Shown here: in pieces, positions 1 through 9,420 of the stretch | Position numbering within the stretch: the stretch's first letter is position 1 | Layout: each line of letters begins with the position of its first letter | Assembly (NCBI GenBank): GCA_934045075.1 | Contig: OW203745.1 | Span: forward strand, 11,425,873 to 11,489,872 | Direction: 5' to 3' | DNA: 64,000 bases | From: Yponomeuta sedellus | Taxonomy: Eukaryota; Arthropoda; Insecta; Lepidoptera; Yponomeutidae | The notes under the pieces: model-generated | What the model saw: only the letters and a program-made list of their open reading frames with translations | What the model was told of the DNA's origin: nothing | Database searches by the model: none | Program-made: the position numbers and the translations under genes

Positions 1-135
1 TTGGTAGAGCGCTGGCACGGATAGCCAGAGGTTGCGGGTTCCAATCCCGGCATGGGTGAAATTTTTAGCCTCTAAATAGGTTTTTAAATTTGTTCCTTAG
101 CACGGGTTAGTGCATTAAAAATAAAAATAGTATTT
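1..135 (+). repeat. tRNA-like repeat family A, cut by window start
   Basis: The copy begins inside the tRNA-like module, with the D-arm remnant TTGGTAGAGCGCTGG. It has the T-arm/B box as GGTTCCAATCC, the CCCGGCATGGGT acceptor side, then the family tail (TTTTTAGCCTCTAAATAGG, later TTAGCACGGGTTAGTGCATT). The 5' part lies outside the window. Confidence 0.75.
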
Positions 136-269
136 ATTTGTGAATTAAACAGAACAGTGTTAACGGAATAATGTTTCAAAGACAAGGTAACAATGTGTCT
201 CAAAGAGGCTTCACATTAAAATATTAGACAGTTACTTTAATACAACGCTCGTGTTTTTTTGACATTAAT

Positions 270-905
270 TAATCTATCCTCGACAGTATTACGAATTCGA
301 GTAAAACGAGTCTTACTGCGATTATTTATTAGATAAAACGTAATTACTGGTAGTTAGCCAGTGTCGGCTAGGTCTACCTCACGATGGGCTGATTGAGAGA
401 GCGGAATGGGAGGTGATGTGAATGGACTTACTTGGTCATGGTGGATGATGGATCGCTTTGAGCTGTTGGGCAGATGATGAGCGGTGATGGTTGAGCTGAT
501 GCGTCCAGCGCACGGGGAACTCCTGCACTGTTCACTTATAGTCTAATATTGTTCTTTGAGCTGATAAAGTTCATTGGTCACCAAATGTCTATCACTTCAC
601 GAGAATTCGAGCACTTATCACGCGCGTATGTCACAGTGCGAATGTGTATGCAGATGGATGGATAATTCATAGCGGCGCGAGCGACGGCACCGGAACGAAT
701 GAGTGGTGAATGAATGAACACAATAATTGACTGTAACTTGCCACTTCAGTCTGAGTTAATCTGTGCTTCAGTCTACCCGAGACCACGGGAACTGTAACGC
801 TGCCGAAACGTCAGAAAATAAGGTAATTACGTTTCACCTAATAAATAATCACGACTGGACCCGTTTAATATGTAAATACGTATGAGCATCACGAATCATT
901 AAGAA
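270..905 (+). mobile_element. Penelope-like element 3' region
   Basis: The stretch carries two family marks. Near 782-815 it has GACCACGG...GCCGAAACGTC. Near 822-870 it has GGTAATTACGTTTCACC followed by AATAAATAATCACGA and a GGACCCGTTTAATA end. A related stem sequence (GCGATTATTTATTAGATAAAA) occurs near 318-338, so the ends are partly inverted. The same motifs recur at 5.2, 28.4 and 58.1 kb. Membership of the Penelope class is inferred from the GIY-YIG remnant next to the sister copy at 1.8-2.3 kb. Confidence 0.5.
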
Positions 906-1795
906 TTAAGATATATTACAGATAAATTATTAGCTATTTATTGCGCAAAAAGCGGATTTGATGCTAATTGCATTTTCTACCAGTCAACCCGCAGGATATT
1001 CCTCACAGTATCATAGCTTGTAAACCTGTCTCAGTGTACAGAGTAAAATAGAATAAAACAAGAAAGTAAATAACAGTCCAAGTTGTAGTCCAAGTGTTGT
1101 TGCTGTCCTTGTAAAACCCTTTACCCATTGCATTCCTATGTCATACATCATCTGAAAATTAACGTTTTTTAAAATGCACGTCTTGACAACATGTTAAATT
1201 TTCTTTGTTTCTGTGTTATGTAAATGTGCTTCGTTTCTAATCGATGTTCAGAACTGTATTTGTATTGGAGGTGGTATATGCACATGTATTGGCCAGTTAT
1301 AATCTTATCCCAGTACATTGCTGACACCGATTTGAATATCGCTAGGATACTATTGTGTGTTGTGATGTGTGACAATTGCGGAAAATATATCACCCGAGCA
1401 ACATCTAGCGTTTCACTGTCATATCCACACTCTGCTAGAAGGCTGTAATATAGGCGTCTACAGTCCTTGTTTACAACAATAATTAGTAGTTAAATAACTA
1501 TGTTAGCTCTCTAATCATTACTCCCGTACACCATCTTAGGGAGAAGGCTGTGGCTAAAAACCAGCACTGTCCGAGGCTGACCCGGGTCAGCACCAGAAGA
1601 GCCACTAGCGTTTGCCTTATTCATAATACCACAACCTAGGTTCAAGTCTTATTTTGTTTTAAATTGTTTTTTGATGAGACAATAAATATTTTTACTTTTA
1701 TTTTTAAATGTTACATAAGTGGTAAATGGCCACCAATTACAATGTTGGATAAAAAGATCTTAAAAATAATAACGCATCCTTAGATAGACAGAGAT
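906..1795. other. No recognised feature
   Basis: AT-rich sequence. The two 74-codon frames here overlap each other on opposite strands and show no motif. A GC-richer patch at about 1545-1615 (CCGAGGCTGACCCGGGTCAG) is not assigned. Confidence 0.5.
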
Positions 1796-1798
1796 AGT

Positions 1799-2087
1799 TC
1801 TTATATTGGATAAACTAAACGGACTATTGCTGAAAGAGTCAAGGAACATATCGCAGCTGTCAAAAACCGCCAGGTGGAAAAGTCAGCGATAGCGGAACAT
1901 CTACCATAATCAGGATCAAACCACTGGATAGAATTACACAAACCGTCGGTACTTTCCAACGATCGCCATTATTATAGCCGAATTGTGCGTGAAGGGGTAT
2001 TAGGGGGAAATTAAGAAACACAAAAATATCAATAGCGAATGTGGTTTCAAACTGTCGCAAACGTAAGATCCGGTCATCAAGAAGTGT
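1799..2087 (+). pseudogene. Penelope-like GIY-YIG endonuclease remnant
   Basis: Read on the plus strand, the region gives the degraded C-terminal endonuclease of a Penelope-like retroelement. It starts SYIG then TKRTIAERVKEHIAAVKNRQ, VEKSAIAEHL and NHWIELHKPSVLS, and continues with DRHYYSRIVRE. After a frame change it gives KHKNINSECGFKLSQT and DPVIKKC. The intact domain would nick target DNA for retroposition. Visible damage: a stop just after YIG, a stop after AEHLP, a frameshift plus stop near 2010-2018, and a stop before DPVIKKC. Only the last part of a Penelope protein is present; no reverse transcriptase lies upstream. The family assignment rests on my recognition of the YIG...ERVKEH...EHL...NHW...DR..REA pattern and is fairly secure. 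Confidence 0.75.
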
Positions 2088-2330
2088 TTGAGCCGAAAAA
2101 AGTCGCATGGCTTATCGTCCTATATTGTCAGTGTAGTGTGTCGCAACCCTAATAGTGTTTTGTGATGGCTGATTGAGGGTAGTTTGAAATGTTATCAGCC
2201 GAAGATGCGAGCCATCAGTCTTCTCGTGACCACAGTGACTGTAAGGTCGTCGAAACGTCTAGGTAAAATATCAATAAATTACTACGTGAATAAGCCCCAG
2301 AAATATCCTAATAATATGTTTAACTCGCGA
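2088..2330 (+). mobile_element. 3' tail of the Penelope-like remnant
   Basis: It follows the endonuclease remnant directly. It contains GTGTCGCAACCCTAATAG (repeated at 28359), CTCGTGACCACAGTGACTG, GTCGTCGAAACGTC and the terminal AATAAATTACTACGTG with AAGCCCCAGAAATATCCTAA. The copy at 28.36 kb has the same order. Confidence 0.6.
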
Positions 2331-2999
2331 AAATTTAAAATTTAATACACAACTTAAAAAAATTATTCAAAAAAATTCCACTATTCTCCACAGTGAAAAT
2401 TTCTCGTACTAACGAATATTAACGATTGAGTTCTACTCTATTTATTATTGAAAATAAAAAGTACAATAAAGAATATTCTCTTATCTTATCTTAAGAAAGT
2501 CTGCAATGAGAGATGCACCTTACCTATTCAGACGTTAGGTAGTTCTAAGTACTCGCGCAAACATGCAACTTTCTGTTTTACTACGACACACTTGTTATTG
2601 TAGTGCACCTGCGCGTTGTCTTTACTGACCACAGGTTCTCAACATTCATCCTAAAAAAACTAGGCCGATAACTAGGGTATTCTATCAGTGCTTTATAGTA
2701 CAATGGTAAATTTATTTACATAAATATCTAAATATTCAGTGTTATTAAATATTTATAGAATATTCTTATTTTATCTTACCTATATTTGTGTTGGGTAGTT
2801 CACAGCGCTTTAAAATATTTTGTAAGACTTTTATTTATATTTGTACAAAATTAAATCTCCTCAATCTAGGCCCGAATCAAGGCAAAATCGATAAAATATA
2901 CGTACGACCTAGCCACTTTGATGAAATACCCTGGGCTTGTAGTATCTGAATAATCTCCAAATACATTTTGTTTATATCCTTCAAAAACTTGGTAGATCT
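2331..2999. other. Mostly unassigned, with one LINE-tail scrap
   Basis: At about 2460-2495, GTACAATAAAGAATATTCT followed by CTTATCTTATC matches the retroposon tail seen at 4.53, 52.5 and 55.36 kb. The rest of this AT-rich stretch shows nothing I can name. Confidence 0.45.
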
Positions 3000-3081
3000 C
3001 TATACGGGGTGGAACCCGCGACCTATGGCTAACCGTACCAGCGCTCTCCCAATTGAGCTAATGAGCGACTCACCGGCATCC
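3000..3081 (-). repeat. tRNA-like repeat family A fragment
   Basis: Reverse complement of the tRNA-like module: B box (GGAACCCGCGACC on plus), anticodon-arm region GGCTAACCGTACCAGCGCTC and A box side CCAATTGAGCTAATGAGCGAC, followed by the leader end CTCACCGGCATC. Confidence 0.7.
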
Positions 3082-3267
3082 TTCCATTGGTCTGCCTGTA
3101 CGTATAATAATATAATATTGGCCTTTTTGCATCTACTTAATGAGATGATTTATACAGCGTCCAGTAGTATCTTCACTCACACTAGACGGGTGAAGGGACC
3201 ACTCCGACGCTGTAGTGCCTGAGACATGGTTTTATAGATGGTGTAGGCTTGCCCAGCACCTATACCA

Positions 3268-3375
3268 TCCTATAGGCTAAAAATTCCACCCATACTGGGA
3301 CTCGAACCGGGACCTCTGGCCAACCGTGCCAGCGCTCTCCCAACTGACCTAATGGGCGACTCACCGGCATCAGAA
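3268..3375 (-). repeat. tRNA-like repeat family A fragment
   Basis: Second minus-strand copy 270 bp from the previous one: GGCTAAAAATTCCACCCAT tail junction, GGGACTCGAACCGGGACC B box side, GCCAGCGCTCTCCCAACTG. It abuts a 5S-SINE head (3387), so the two families are joined here. Confidence 0.7.
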
Positions 3376-3386
3376 TGGCACCAGCA

Positions 3387-3509
3387 CCGGAAAAATGCCA
3401 CTAGCGGTAGTCACGGGACGCTCACCCATTCTGTACCTGACCGCGCCTGTTGTTGCTTAACCACGTAATTGATTCCAATCACTTGGTTCGCCTTGGCCCC
3501 GAGCGCTTA
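3387..3509 (-). repeat. 5S-derived SINE, head only
   Basis: Only the 5S-like head is present. On plus it reads CCGGAAAAATGCCACTAGCG, then CGCTCACCCATTCTG (C-box complement), GTTGTTGCTTAACCACG (A-box complement) and a slightly diverged terminus GGCCCCGAGCGCTT. Confidence 0.75.
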
Positions 3510-3870
3510 CGCGCTCGCTATGTATACGTAGTAGTTCTATCTCGATCTAATCAGTAAAATAGTTACATTATAGACCTTAGGTAAGACAGACGTGTAAATC
3601 GTGTTCCGAACCCAAAATAAACTTCCAAAACTCATGCATTAATTTCCATGCAAATACGCAAACAAACGCGGCCAAAGTTTGGGGGCCGCGGGCGCGGAAG
3701 TAATCTGCATAGGTAGTGTCCAAGGGGCGTCTTGCCATTCTGGCACAATTTACTGTTTGCAGACCGAACTGACTTGTTTTAATTAGCGTCTGTACTGTGG
3801 TTACAAAAAAATACATAATCATTTATTTATTTTCCATGTTTTAACTCCCAATACATACATACATACGTAA
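3510..3870. other. No recognised feature
   Basis: The 81-codon minus-strand frame here has no motif. Nothing else is recognised. Confidence 0.4.
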
Positions 3871-3998
3871 CCTCATGCCTGTACCGTACAGCGGTAGGCA
3901 AATACCAGGGACTGCCACTTGCCACGATCCTGACATATCACCTTCGTTTCATCAACGTTCATAAGTCGTTGCATGCACGTACGCCGGTTCCGGGTACT
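3871..3998 (-). pseudogene. RTE-like LINE C-terminal remnant
   Basis: Minus strand gives QRLMNVDETKVICQDRGKWQ then SLVFAYR, the C-terminal signature of a lepidopteran LINE ORF (compare NVVEAKVICQARGQW at 48.3 kb). The flanking CATACATACATACG on the 3' side matches the ATGT-rich tail of that family. Only about 40 codons remain. Confidence 0.6.
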
Positions 3999-4019
3999 TT
4001 TTATCTTCCCCTTTCTTAA

Positions 4020-4504
4020 TACATTCCCTATTTGGTCCTATTTACTTAATACATATGATCAAAAACATAAAATAAATGCCAATTTGCAATATATATAAAT
4101 ACGGCTAACAAGGTTTTAAAGGTACAGTCGACAGCACGTCAATCTTCACATTTTAGTTGCAAAGTCGTCCGTAACTCAACGGAGTAGAGTGCATGGGTGT
4201 ATACCATGATGTGCTGTCCACTGTACATAACAAATTAATAAAAAAACAGTCAATGAAAAAAGGAAGAGAAAATTAATATACTAAAGCTAAAAGCACTTTA
4301 AAACTTTAAAATATGATAATATTTACAGTTATGTTATTATGTCGTTTAGTTATAATATAACGTATACATATGTACATTAATATTCTATGAGCACCAACTA
4401 CCCGTCTCAAATTCTCCTACTGCAATCTTTCCGATTTAAAGTTGTCTCGAAGAAATTGCTATCAGCAATAAGGCCGCTAATTGTACCTCTTCTTTTGTAT
4501 CTGT
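4020..4504. other. No recognised feature
   Basis: AT-rich. TCCGTAACTCAACGGAGTAG near 4169 is a small imperfect hairpin without known role. Confidence 0.4.
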
Positions 4505-4557
4505 TGTCTTTGTAATTCTGTGTTTTCTGGTGTACACAATAAAGAATACTTATGTTA
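4505..4557 (+). repeat. Retroposon 3' tail leading into a microsatellite
   Basis: TTCTGGTGTACACAATAAAG followed by AATACTTATGTTATC matches the tail at 55.36 kb (TGGTGTACAATAAAGAATAT), where it ends in an ordinary TTATC-type tail. Here the tail runs straight into the CCCGT array. Confidence 0.55.
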
Positions 4558-4824
4558 TCCCGTCCCGTCCCGTCCCGTCCCGTCCCGTCCCGTCCCGTCC
4601 CGTCCCGTCCCGTCCCGTCCCGTCCCGTCCCGTCCCGTCCCGTCCCGTCCCGTCCCGTCCCGTCCCGTCCCGTCCCGTCCCGTCCCGTCCCGTCCCGTCC
4701 CGTCCCGTCCCGTCCCGTCCCGTCCCGTCCCGTCCCGTCCCGTCCCGTCCCGTCCCGTCCCGTCCCGTCCCGTCCCGTCCCGTCCCGTCCCGTCCCGTCC
4801 CGTCCCGTCCCGTCCCGTCCCGTC
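4558..4824. repeat. (CCCGT)n microsatellite, about 53 units
   Basis: Pentanucleotide array that is perfect as far as I can read. The six apparent reading frames over it are simple-repeat artefacts. The minus strand is (GGGAC)n, with G-triplets every 5 bases, so it could form G-quadruplexes. Confidence 0.97.
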
Positions 4825-5404
4825 GGTGTAACCCAAGTGTAGGATTCCCAAGTGTAAGATATGCAAGTAACAAAAGATTTTCTGGTCAAAAACCATTACC
4901 GAAGCAGAACTTTGGAGAATTAGTTATCAAACTTCGTTACAAAAGAAAATAGAGATAAGAAAGTGGCGTTGTATTTACATTAAAGAAAGAGGTCAGCGGC
5001 CTAATTATGCCTACGGAATTATGTCAGAATGTTTACGTTTGCGAGAGGACTTTGACAGGCGATTGGAAGGTTCTTTCTAAAAACAAGATGCCTCTAAAAC
5101 ACTACTTAGGAAATATTTAAAGGATCTTTGCTCCTCTCTTTACGATGGATTATTTAAAAGTACTCTGAAGTTACTCGTACATTAAACGGATCTAATTACG
5201 ATTATTTAGTAAGCAAAACGTAATTAAAACGTCCGCGGACGTAGTGAGTGTTGTGTGTTAGCATGGTGAGAAAACTAAAAGTGACTACCCACAATAATTG
5301 ACTGTACTGGCCACTTCATTCTTCTCATGACCACGGCAACTGCAACGCTGCCAAAACGTCGGGAATTAAGGTAATTACGTTTTACATAACAAATAATCGC
5401 GATT

Positions 5405-5640
5405 CTTCTTCTTCGTCAGGCCTTATTAGTCCACTGCTGGAGATAGCCCTCCCCTAATGAGCGCAAGGTTGTGCCATCGTTGGGGGGTAATGCAACGGGT
5501 TGGGGATCGCAGTTTGGTGGAATTGTACTGCAGGGGACACTGCTGCCCACCCCCCGGTTTGTATCCCTTACTCGCCTTTTACGACACCCGCGGGAAGAAT
5601 TAGGGTTGGTGCTATTCTCTAGGCCGACACCACACAGCCG
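5405..5640 (-). repeat. LINE-tailed SINE (REP2), full copy with 8-bp TSD
   Basis: Flanked by TCGCGATT at 5397-5404 and 5641-5648. In sense (minus) orientation it starts CGGCTGTGTGGTGTCGGCC and passes GTCGTAAAAGGCGAGTAAGG. It ends in a LINE-like tail (GAGGGCTATCTCCAGCAGTG, GACTAATAAGGCCTGACGAA, GAAGAAG). Target duplication plus a 3' simple tail indicate target-primed reverse transcription. Confidence 0.8.
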
Positions 5641-5664
5641 TCGCGATTAGACGCGTTTAATATA

Positions 5665-5928
5665 CAGGGTGTCTCATTCAAATCGGTCAGTATGGGAAAG
5701 TCTGAAACTATAAGACATACGAAGATCTGTTCTGAGGAACCATGTCATCGATTTTAATTACAAGAGAAACCGGGTTCGTATCCCGAACGGAGTACAGATG
5801 TTTTTTAAAATGCATGAATGCAGTTTTTCTTGTTATTAAAATCGATGATATGGTTCCTCAGAACAGATCTTCGTATGTCTTATAGTTTCAGACTTTCCCA
5901 TACTGACCGATTTGAATGAGACACCTTG
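5665..5928. mobile_element. Mariner-like MITE with about 100-bp inverted repeats
   Basis: Terminal inverted repeats begin CAGGGTGTCTCATTCAAATC at the left and CAAGGTGTCTCATTCAAATC at the right (reverse complement). They stay nearly identical for about 100 bp, through GTCTGAAACTATAAGACATA and GATCTGTTCTGAGGAACCAT. The element is flanked by TA on both sides. The loop of about 65 bp encodes nothing. A CAGGGTG-type end and TA target point to the Tc1/mariner superfamily. Confidence 0.8.
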
Positions 5929-6250
5929 TATAACTATGTATGTGTATCGCGAATCATTAAGAAATACGACACTGAGGAGTGTTTTAAAAAGGCTGTAGGT
6001 CTTGAACCAACTCATTTCTATTTCAAAGCCTGTACGGGACATCTGCTTGCAATAAATAATAGTGAGACATAATATAAATCTTGGCGTTGGCGCTTGAAAA
6101 ATGTGCGGAGAAATATTTTTTTATTTCCTAATCGCGTTATGATTTCTGGACGTGCCTTTTATTTGTGTTCTAGAATTTTATTTATTGAGCACCAGGACGG
6201 GGTCGGCATTTCATTATGAAATATACGTGGAAATTAACTTTTATTGATAA

Positions 6251-6860
6251 CTAGCTGTGCTCCGAAGTGTTCGATCGATATCAACCCATGTATGTCCCCA
6301 CTGCTGGGGCACGGGTCTCTTCCTGCATCGCAGGAAGGTTAGGCCATACTCCACCACTAGGACCAAGTCCGGGTTGGTGGAGGATTGTAAGACAGTGGCG
6401 GGCCTTACTGTCAGAAGTTATGTAGCCGCCCATAAGGCCTCGGACATGGCTTAACGACTGTCGTTATATGAACGCCGGCACCAACGGCTTAGCGTGACTT
6501 GCGAAGCACCGAAGCGCTCGGAAAAATGCCACTAGTTAGTCACAGGACGGTCACCCATTCTGCGCTAGACCGCACCTGTTGTTGCTTAACTCAAGTGATT
6601 GATTTTAATTACTCGGTTTGACTAGGCCACGAGCGCTTCACTAGGCCACGAGCGCGGTGTTACTCGCGGTTTATCGATTTTCCCATGGTAATAACGCGTT
6701 TTCCCGCAGTAAAACGTAGCCTATGTGTTAAACCAGGGTATCAGCTAACTCCATACCGAATTTTATTAATATTACTCTAGCCGTTTAGAGATGAAGAAGT
6801 GACAAACATACACACACATGAACTTACGCCATTATAACATTATAATTAAAATTATATACA
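6251..6860 (+). repeat. Interspersed repeat family F, split by a 5S-SINE
   Basis: TAGCTGTGCTCCG (6252) resumes after the SINE as GCGGTGTTACTCGCGG, TCCCATGGTAATAACGCG, AGGGTATCAGCTAACTCCAT, CAAATTTT-like and GAAGAAGTGACAAACATACA. The copy at 16.55 kb is uninterrupted. The order resembles widely spread insect LINE 3' ends; the exact class is not certain. Confidence 0.55.
6279..6640 (-). repeat. 5S-derived SINE, full length
   Basis: From GATATCAACCCATGTATGTC to GGCCACGAGCGCTTCA. The C-box complement here is GGTCACCCATTCTG, the A-box complement TGTTGCTTAACTC. A 15-bp duplication of CTAGGCCACGAGCGC follows the head (6641-6655). Confidence 0.9.
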
Positions 6861-6971
6861 GTTTGACTGCCTTCTTTCTATGATTTGAGGTGACTGCGAT
6901 TACTTTAGATTAGATTGGAACTTTTTATTGTACACACAAGAAAATAAACTACTGTAAAGGCTATTATATTT

Positions 6972-7118
6972 TTTTTTAATGCACTAACACGTGCTAAGGA
7001 CAATTTAAAAACCCATTTAGAGGCTAAAAATTTCACCCATGCCGGGATTGGAACCCGCGACCTCGGTTCGAATCCCGGCATGGGTGGAATTTTTATCCTC
7101 TAAATAGGTTTTTAAAAG
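6972..7118. repeat. Foldback copy of tRNA-like family A
   Basis: Left arm: AATGCACTAACACGTGCTAA, TAAAAACCCATTTAGAGGC, CACCCATGCCGGGATTGGAA. Right arm (reverse of it): CGGTTCGAATCCCGGCATGG, GTGGAATTTTTATCCTCTAA, ATAGGTTTTTAAA. The arms meet in the T-arm of the tRNA module, so about 50 bp can fold back. Confidence 0.8.
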
Positions 7119-7159
7119 GCTATGTTTTGCCGTATACAAACTCGCTAATATGAGTATTA

Positions 7160-7320
7160 TTATAGACTCTTCAGAGGTCGTGACTTCAATTTCCACTGAG
7201 GACCGCCGCATATTTGTACAAGTGGCCTCAGTAAGGGTGTATATTAATGTTTGTGACGTCCTTCCTGTATCTTAGTTTGGGACTATGTTGTGTGGAAGTT
7301 ATTATTACTATTCTAATTAA
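7160..7320 (+). repeat. tRNA-derived SINE C, fragment
   Basis: AGAGGTCGTGACTTCAATTT (decayed B box), GGACCGCCGCATATTTGTAC, GGTGTATATTAATGTTTGTG, ACGTCCTT and TTGGGACTATGTTGTGTGG follow the order of the copies at 27.9 and 31.6 kb. The A-box part is absent. Confidence 0.6.
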
Positions 7321-7830
7321 AATATATTTTTTAATACAGTTAGGTACTCAAAAAGTGGCGTATTGCAGGGACGTATAGCGTTCGGGATATGGGCTATTAC
7401 ATACTCGTGCTTTTTTTTACCTTTCCCGAACTCGTGCGTTCTCTTTCCCATCTGTCAAAATATGTCTATTAAAAACAAAAATCAACCATGAAGTAGGTAG
7501 TTACTAAAAAATTCGTAGAAGATTTTATGATTCATGCTTATACGTATATTTCTAAAAAGAAGCTTCTAATTTGTTTCAGAATCATATTTAATGCTTTGTT
7601 TGAATGAGTTAGGTTAGGTTTCATTTTATTTCATGTCATTAAATTTCATTTTAATTTCATATCAATAAAAAAATCTACTGAAGACTTGGCTGTATGGGCA
7701 TAGTTCCCTTTGCCTACCAGAATGGGTAAAGAAAAGAAAATCTCTGCTTGTATTCTTTTATGGTTTTCGCCATTTTCCAAATATTTTTTCTTTATTAAAT
7801 TGCAGCTGATTGCAATGCTGAATTGCAACA
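7321..7830. other. No recognised feature
   Basis: AT-rich; a small run of TTTCATTTTATTTCATGTC repeats near 7619-7660. Nothing coding is supported. Confidence 0.4.
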
Positions 7831-7879
7831 AATTTTATTCGCAACTGTAAAAAAAATAGTATAATAAAAATAGTCGTTC

Positions 7880-8020
7880 AGTACACGTGCTCCTCATCCA
7901 GCCATTGCCAGCTATCTGCCTCAAATTGTGGTTCAGCAGGCGTGAAGGAAGCAAGTGCCTTGGGGGAGGCCTATGTCTAGCAGTGTACGAGTAGTGGCTG
8001 ATTGATTGATTCATCAACAA
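7880..8020 (+). repeat. LINE 3'-end fragment
   Basis: CCAGCCATTGCCAGC, then GCCTTGGGGGAGGCCTATGT and CTAGCAGTGTACGAG, followed by GGCTGATTGATTGATTC. The last pieces are the usual 3' end and simple tail of an RTE-type lepidopteran LINE. Confidence 0.55.
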
Positions 8021-8034
8021 TCATAAGGGGCAAA

Positions 8035-8155
8035 ACAACCCCAGGTCTTGAATGTTTACACGATTGTGATGTCGCTGTTTCTGGTTCCTATTACATAGGG
8101 TGTCTTAGTGTGGGGCCAGAAGCAATGTATGTGTTTGTATGTAAATGTTGTGTTG
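8035..8155 (+). repeat. SINE E body fragment
   Basis: AACCCCAGGTCTTGAATG, GATGTCGCTGTTTCTGGTTC, GTGTGGGGCCAGAAGCAATG and TATGTGTTTGTATGTAAATG are repeated at 26.75 and 27.08-27.16 kb, where the tRNA-like head of the family is preserved. Confidence 0.6.
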
Positions 8156-8308
8156 TGCTGTATTATGAAGCCGGCATCGCGAACATTGATAAATTACGTT
8201 ATTTTAACTAGCCGGTTCAGTATCCCAATTCTGGACAAAGGGCTCCTCTTTAAATCTCCATTCCTCCCTGTCGACATCCAGGGAGAGCATAATGTTATCT
8301 CTATAATT

Positions 8309-8475
8309 TAAAAATGAATCGCTAAATGTGTTGGTAAGCGCAAATCTCGAGAGCAGTTGTACCGATTTCGCTAATTATTTTTTTAGAATATTCCCTGAAG
8401 TACGAGGATGATTCTTACGAAGGGGAAAATAAAAAAAGAGCATTAGGCGGTACGAATTATGCTGGGTCAGTTAGT
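8309..8475 (+). mobile_element. Helitron-like short repeat, copy 1
   Basis: AAAAATGAATCGCTAAATGT, GGTAAGCGCAAATCTCGAGA, ACCGATTTCGCTAAT, CGAGGATGATTCTTACG and the end GCTGGGTCAGTTAGT. Two further copies (8476 and 30811) end GGTCAGCTAGT-like, resembling the CTAG-type 3' end of Helitrons, but no terminal hairpin was verified. Confidence 0.45.
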
Positions 8476-8662
8476 TTATAATATAAAAATGAATCGCTGA
8501 ATGTGTTGGTAAGCGCAAATCTCGAGAGCAGCTAAACCGATATCACAAATTCTTTTTTTAGAATATTCCTTGAAGTACGAGGATGGTTATTACGGCGGGA
8601 AAAATGAAAAAAAAAAGAATCGACTGTTAGGCGGTACGAAGTTCCCTGAGTCAGCTAGTAAT
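8476..8662 (+). mobile_element. Helitron-like short repeat, copy 2
   Basis: Adjacent, same-orientation copy ending GGTACGAAGTTCCCTGAGTC then AGCTAGT. Head-to-tail placement next to copy 1 suggests either tandem insertion at a preferred site or local duplication. Confidence 0.45.
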
Positions 8663-8792
8663 GAATAATTATAAATTAGAGTAAAAATTTGTTGCTCCTA
8701 ACTTAAATGTAGATTAATTTTCCGGCGGCAGCCACACTAGGAGACCCCTTATCGTAGGTACCACTTTTTCATATTATATTATATTACGGCAA

Positions 8793-9023
8793 AAACTAAA
8801 GTGGCAGTGGGCTGGCCATATCTCGTGAAGAACCGACAAACGTTGAAGTAAACGTGTTCTTGAGTGGAGACCGCGACTCGGCAAATGTAGTGTAGGACGC
8901 CCTCCGACCAGGTGGGATGACGATCTGCGAAAAACTGCCGGCAGATGCTGGATGCGGCTAGCTGAAGACAGGCCGCTATGGCGCTCATTAGAGGAGGGCT
9001 ATGTCCAGCAGTGGACTACATAA
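8793..9023 (+). pseudogene. LINE ORF C-terminal remnant
   Basis: Translates as KLKWQWAGHIS, stop, RTDKR, stop, then SKRVLEWRPRLGKCSVGRP, PTRWDDDLRKTAGRCWMRLA, EDRPLWRSLEEGYVQQWTT and a natural TAA at 9021. This is the C-terminal tail of an insect LINE polyprotein (the GRP..RW.DD....W.R.A.DR..WR.LEEGYVQQW pattern), downstream of the reverse transcriptase. Two internal stops and a missing upstream part make it dead. The last about 15 codons are the same DNA that forms the 3' tail of the short REP2 elements, so this LINE, or a close relative, is the probable partner that moves them. Confidence 0.75.
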
Positions 9024-9284
9024 TAGAGCCTGAAGTAGAAATACAGAACTTATCATCTTCTTCTTCTTTTTTGTCGTATCCTCATGGCTGAGGGACGTGA
9101 CTATGAGGCTTCCGCCACCAGCTCCCTCCATTTGTTTCGACTATGCGCCAGATGTATGGCTGCTTGAAGGGCAAACTTATCATCTAGGCACTTTAATTAA
9201 TATAAATGTTCATAAGCCTCATTTTATCAATTAAATAAAATCAATTAGTTTCTGTTCGTCTACTGCAAAACGTCTGCCCTCAAG

Positions 9285-9420
9285 CACGCTACTTTTTTCT
9301 GTTCTTGGCAGTCATCATCCAGTCCCTGGCAGCACTGCCTCTTGCGTCATAAGGTCGATACAGCAAGCGGTTGTAAGTTCGTGGCCACTATTTTGTACCC
9401 AATCGACCATTCAGTTCTTT
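9285..9420 (-). repeat. Possible LINE remnant
   Basis: The minus strand reads GAATGGTCGATTGGGTACAA and a GCTGCCAGGGACTGGATGAT stretch that recalls decayed LINE C-terminal codons (..GRDWMMTAKNRK). This is weak: no second copy in the window. Confidence 0.3.

Larger units (their letters stand above)
5185..5990 (+). mobile_element. Penelope-like 3' region, interrupted twice
   Basis: Segments 5185-5404, 5641-5664 and 5929-5990 together match the order seen at 270-905: TAATTACGATTATTTAGTAA, TCATGACCACGGCAACTGC, GCTGCCAAAACGTCGGG, GGTAATTACGTTTTACATAA, AATAATCGCGATTAGACGCG and the end TTTAATATA...CGCGAATCATTAAGAA. The gaps are a LINE-tailed SINE (5405-5640) and a mariner-like MITE (5665-5928), both later insertions. 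Confidence 0.6.

Noticed and set aside
4407..4952. Frames rich in RPVPS or GRDGT repeats on both strands
   Set aside because: They are translations of the CCCGT pentamer in every frame.
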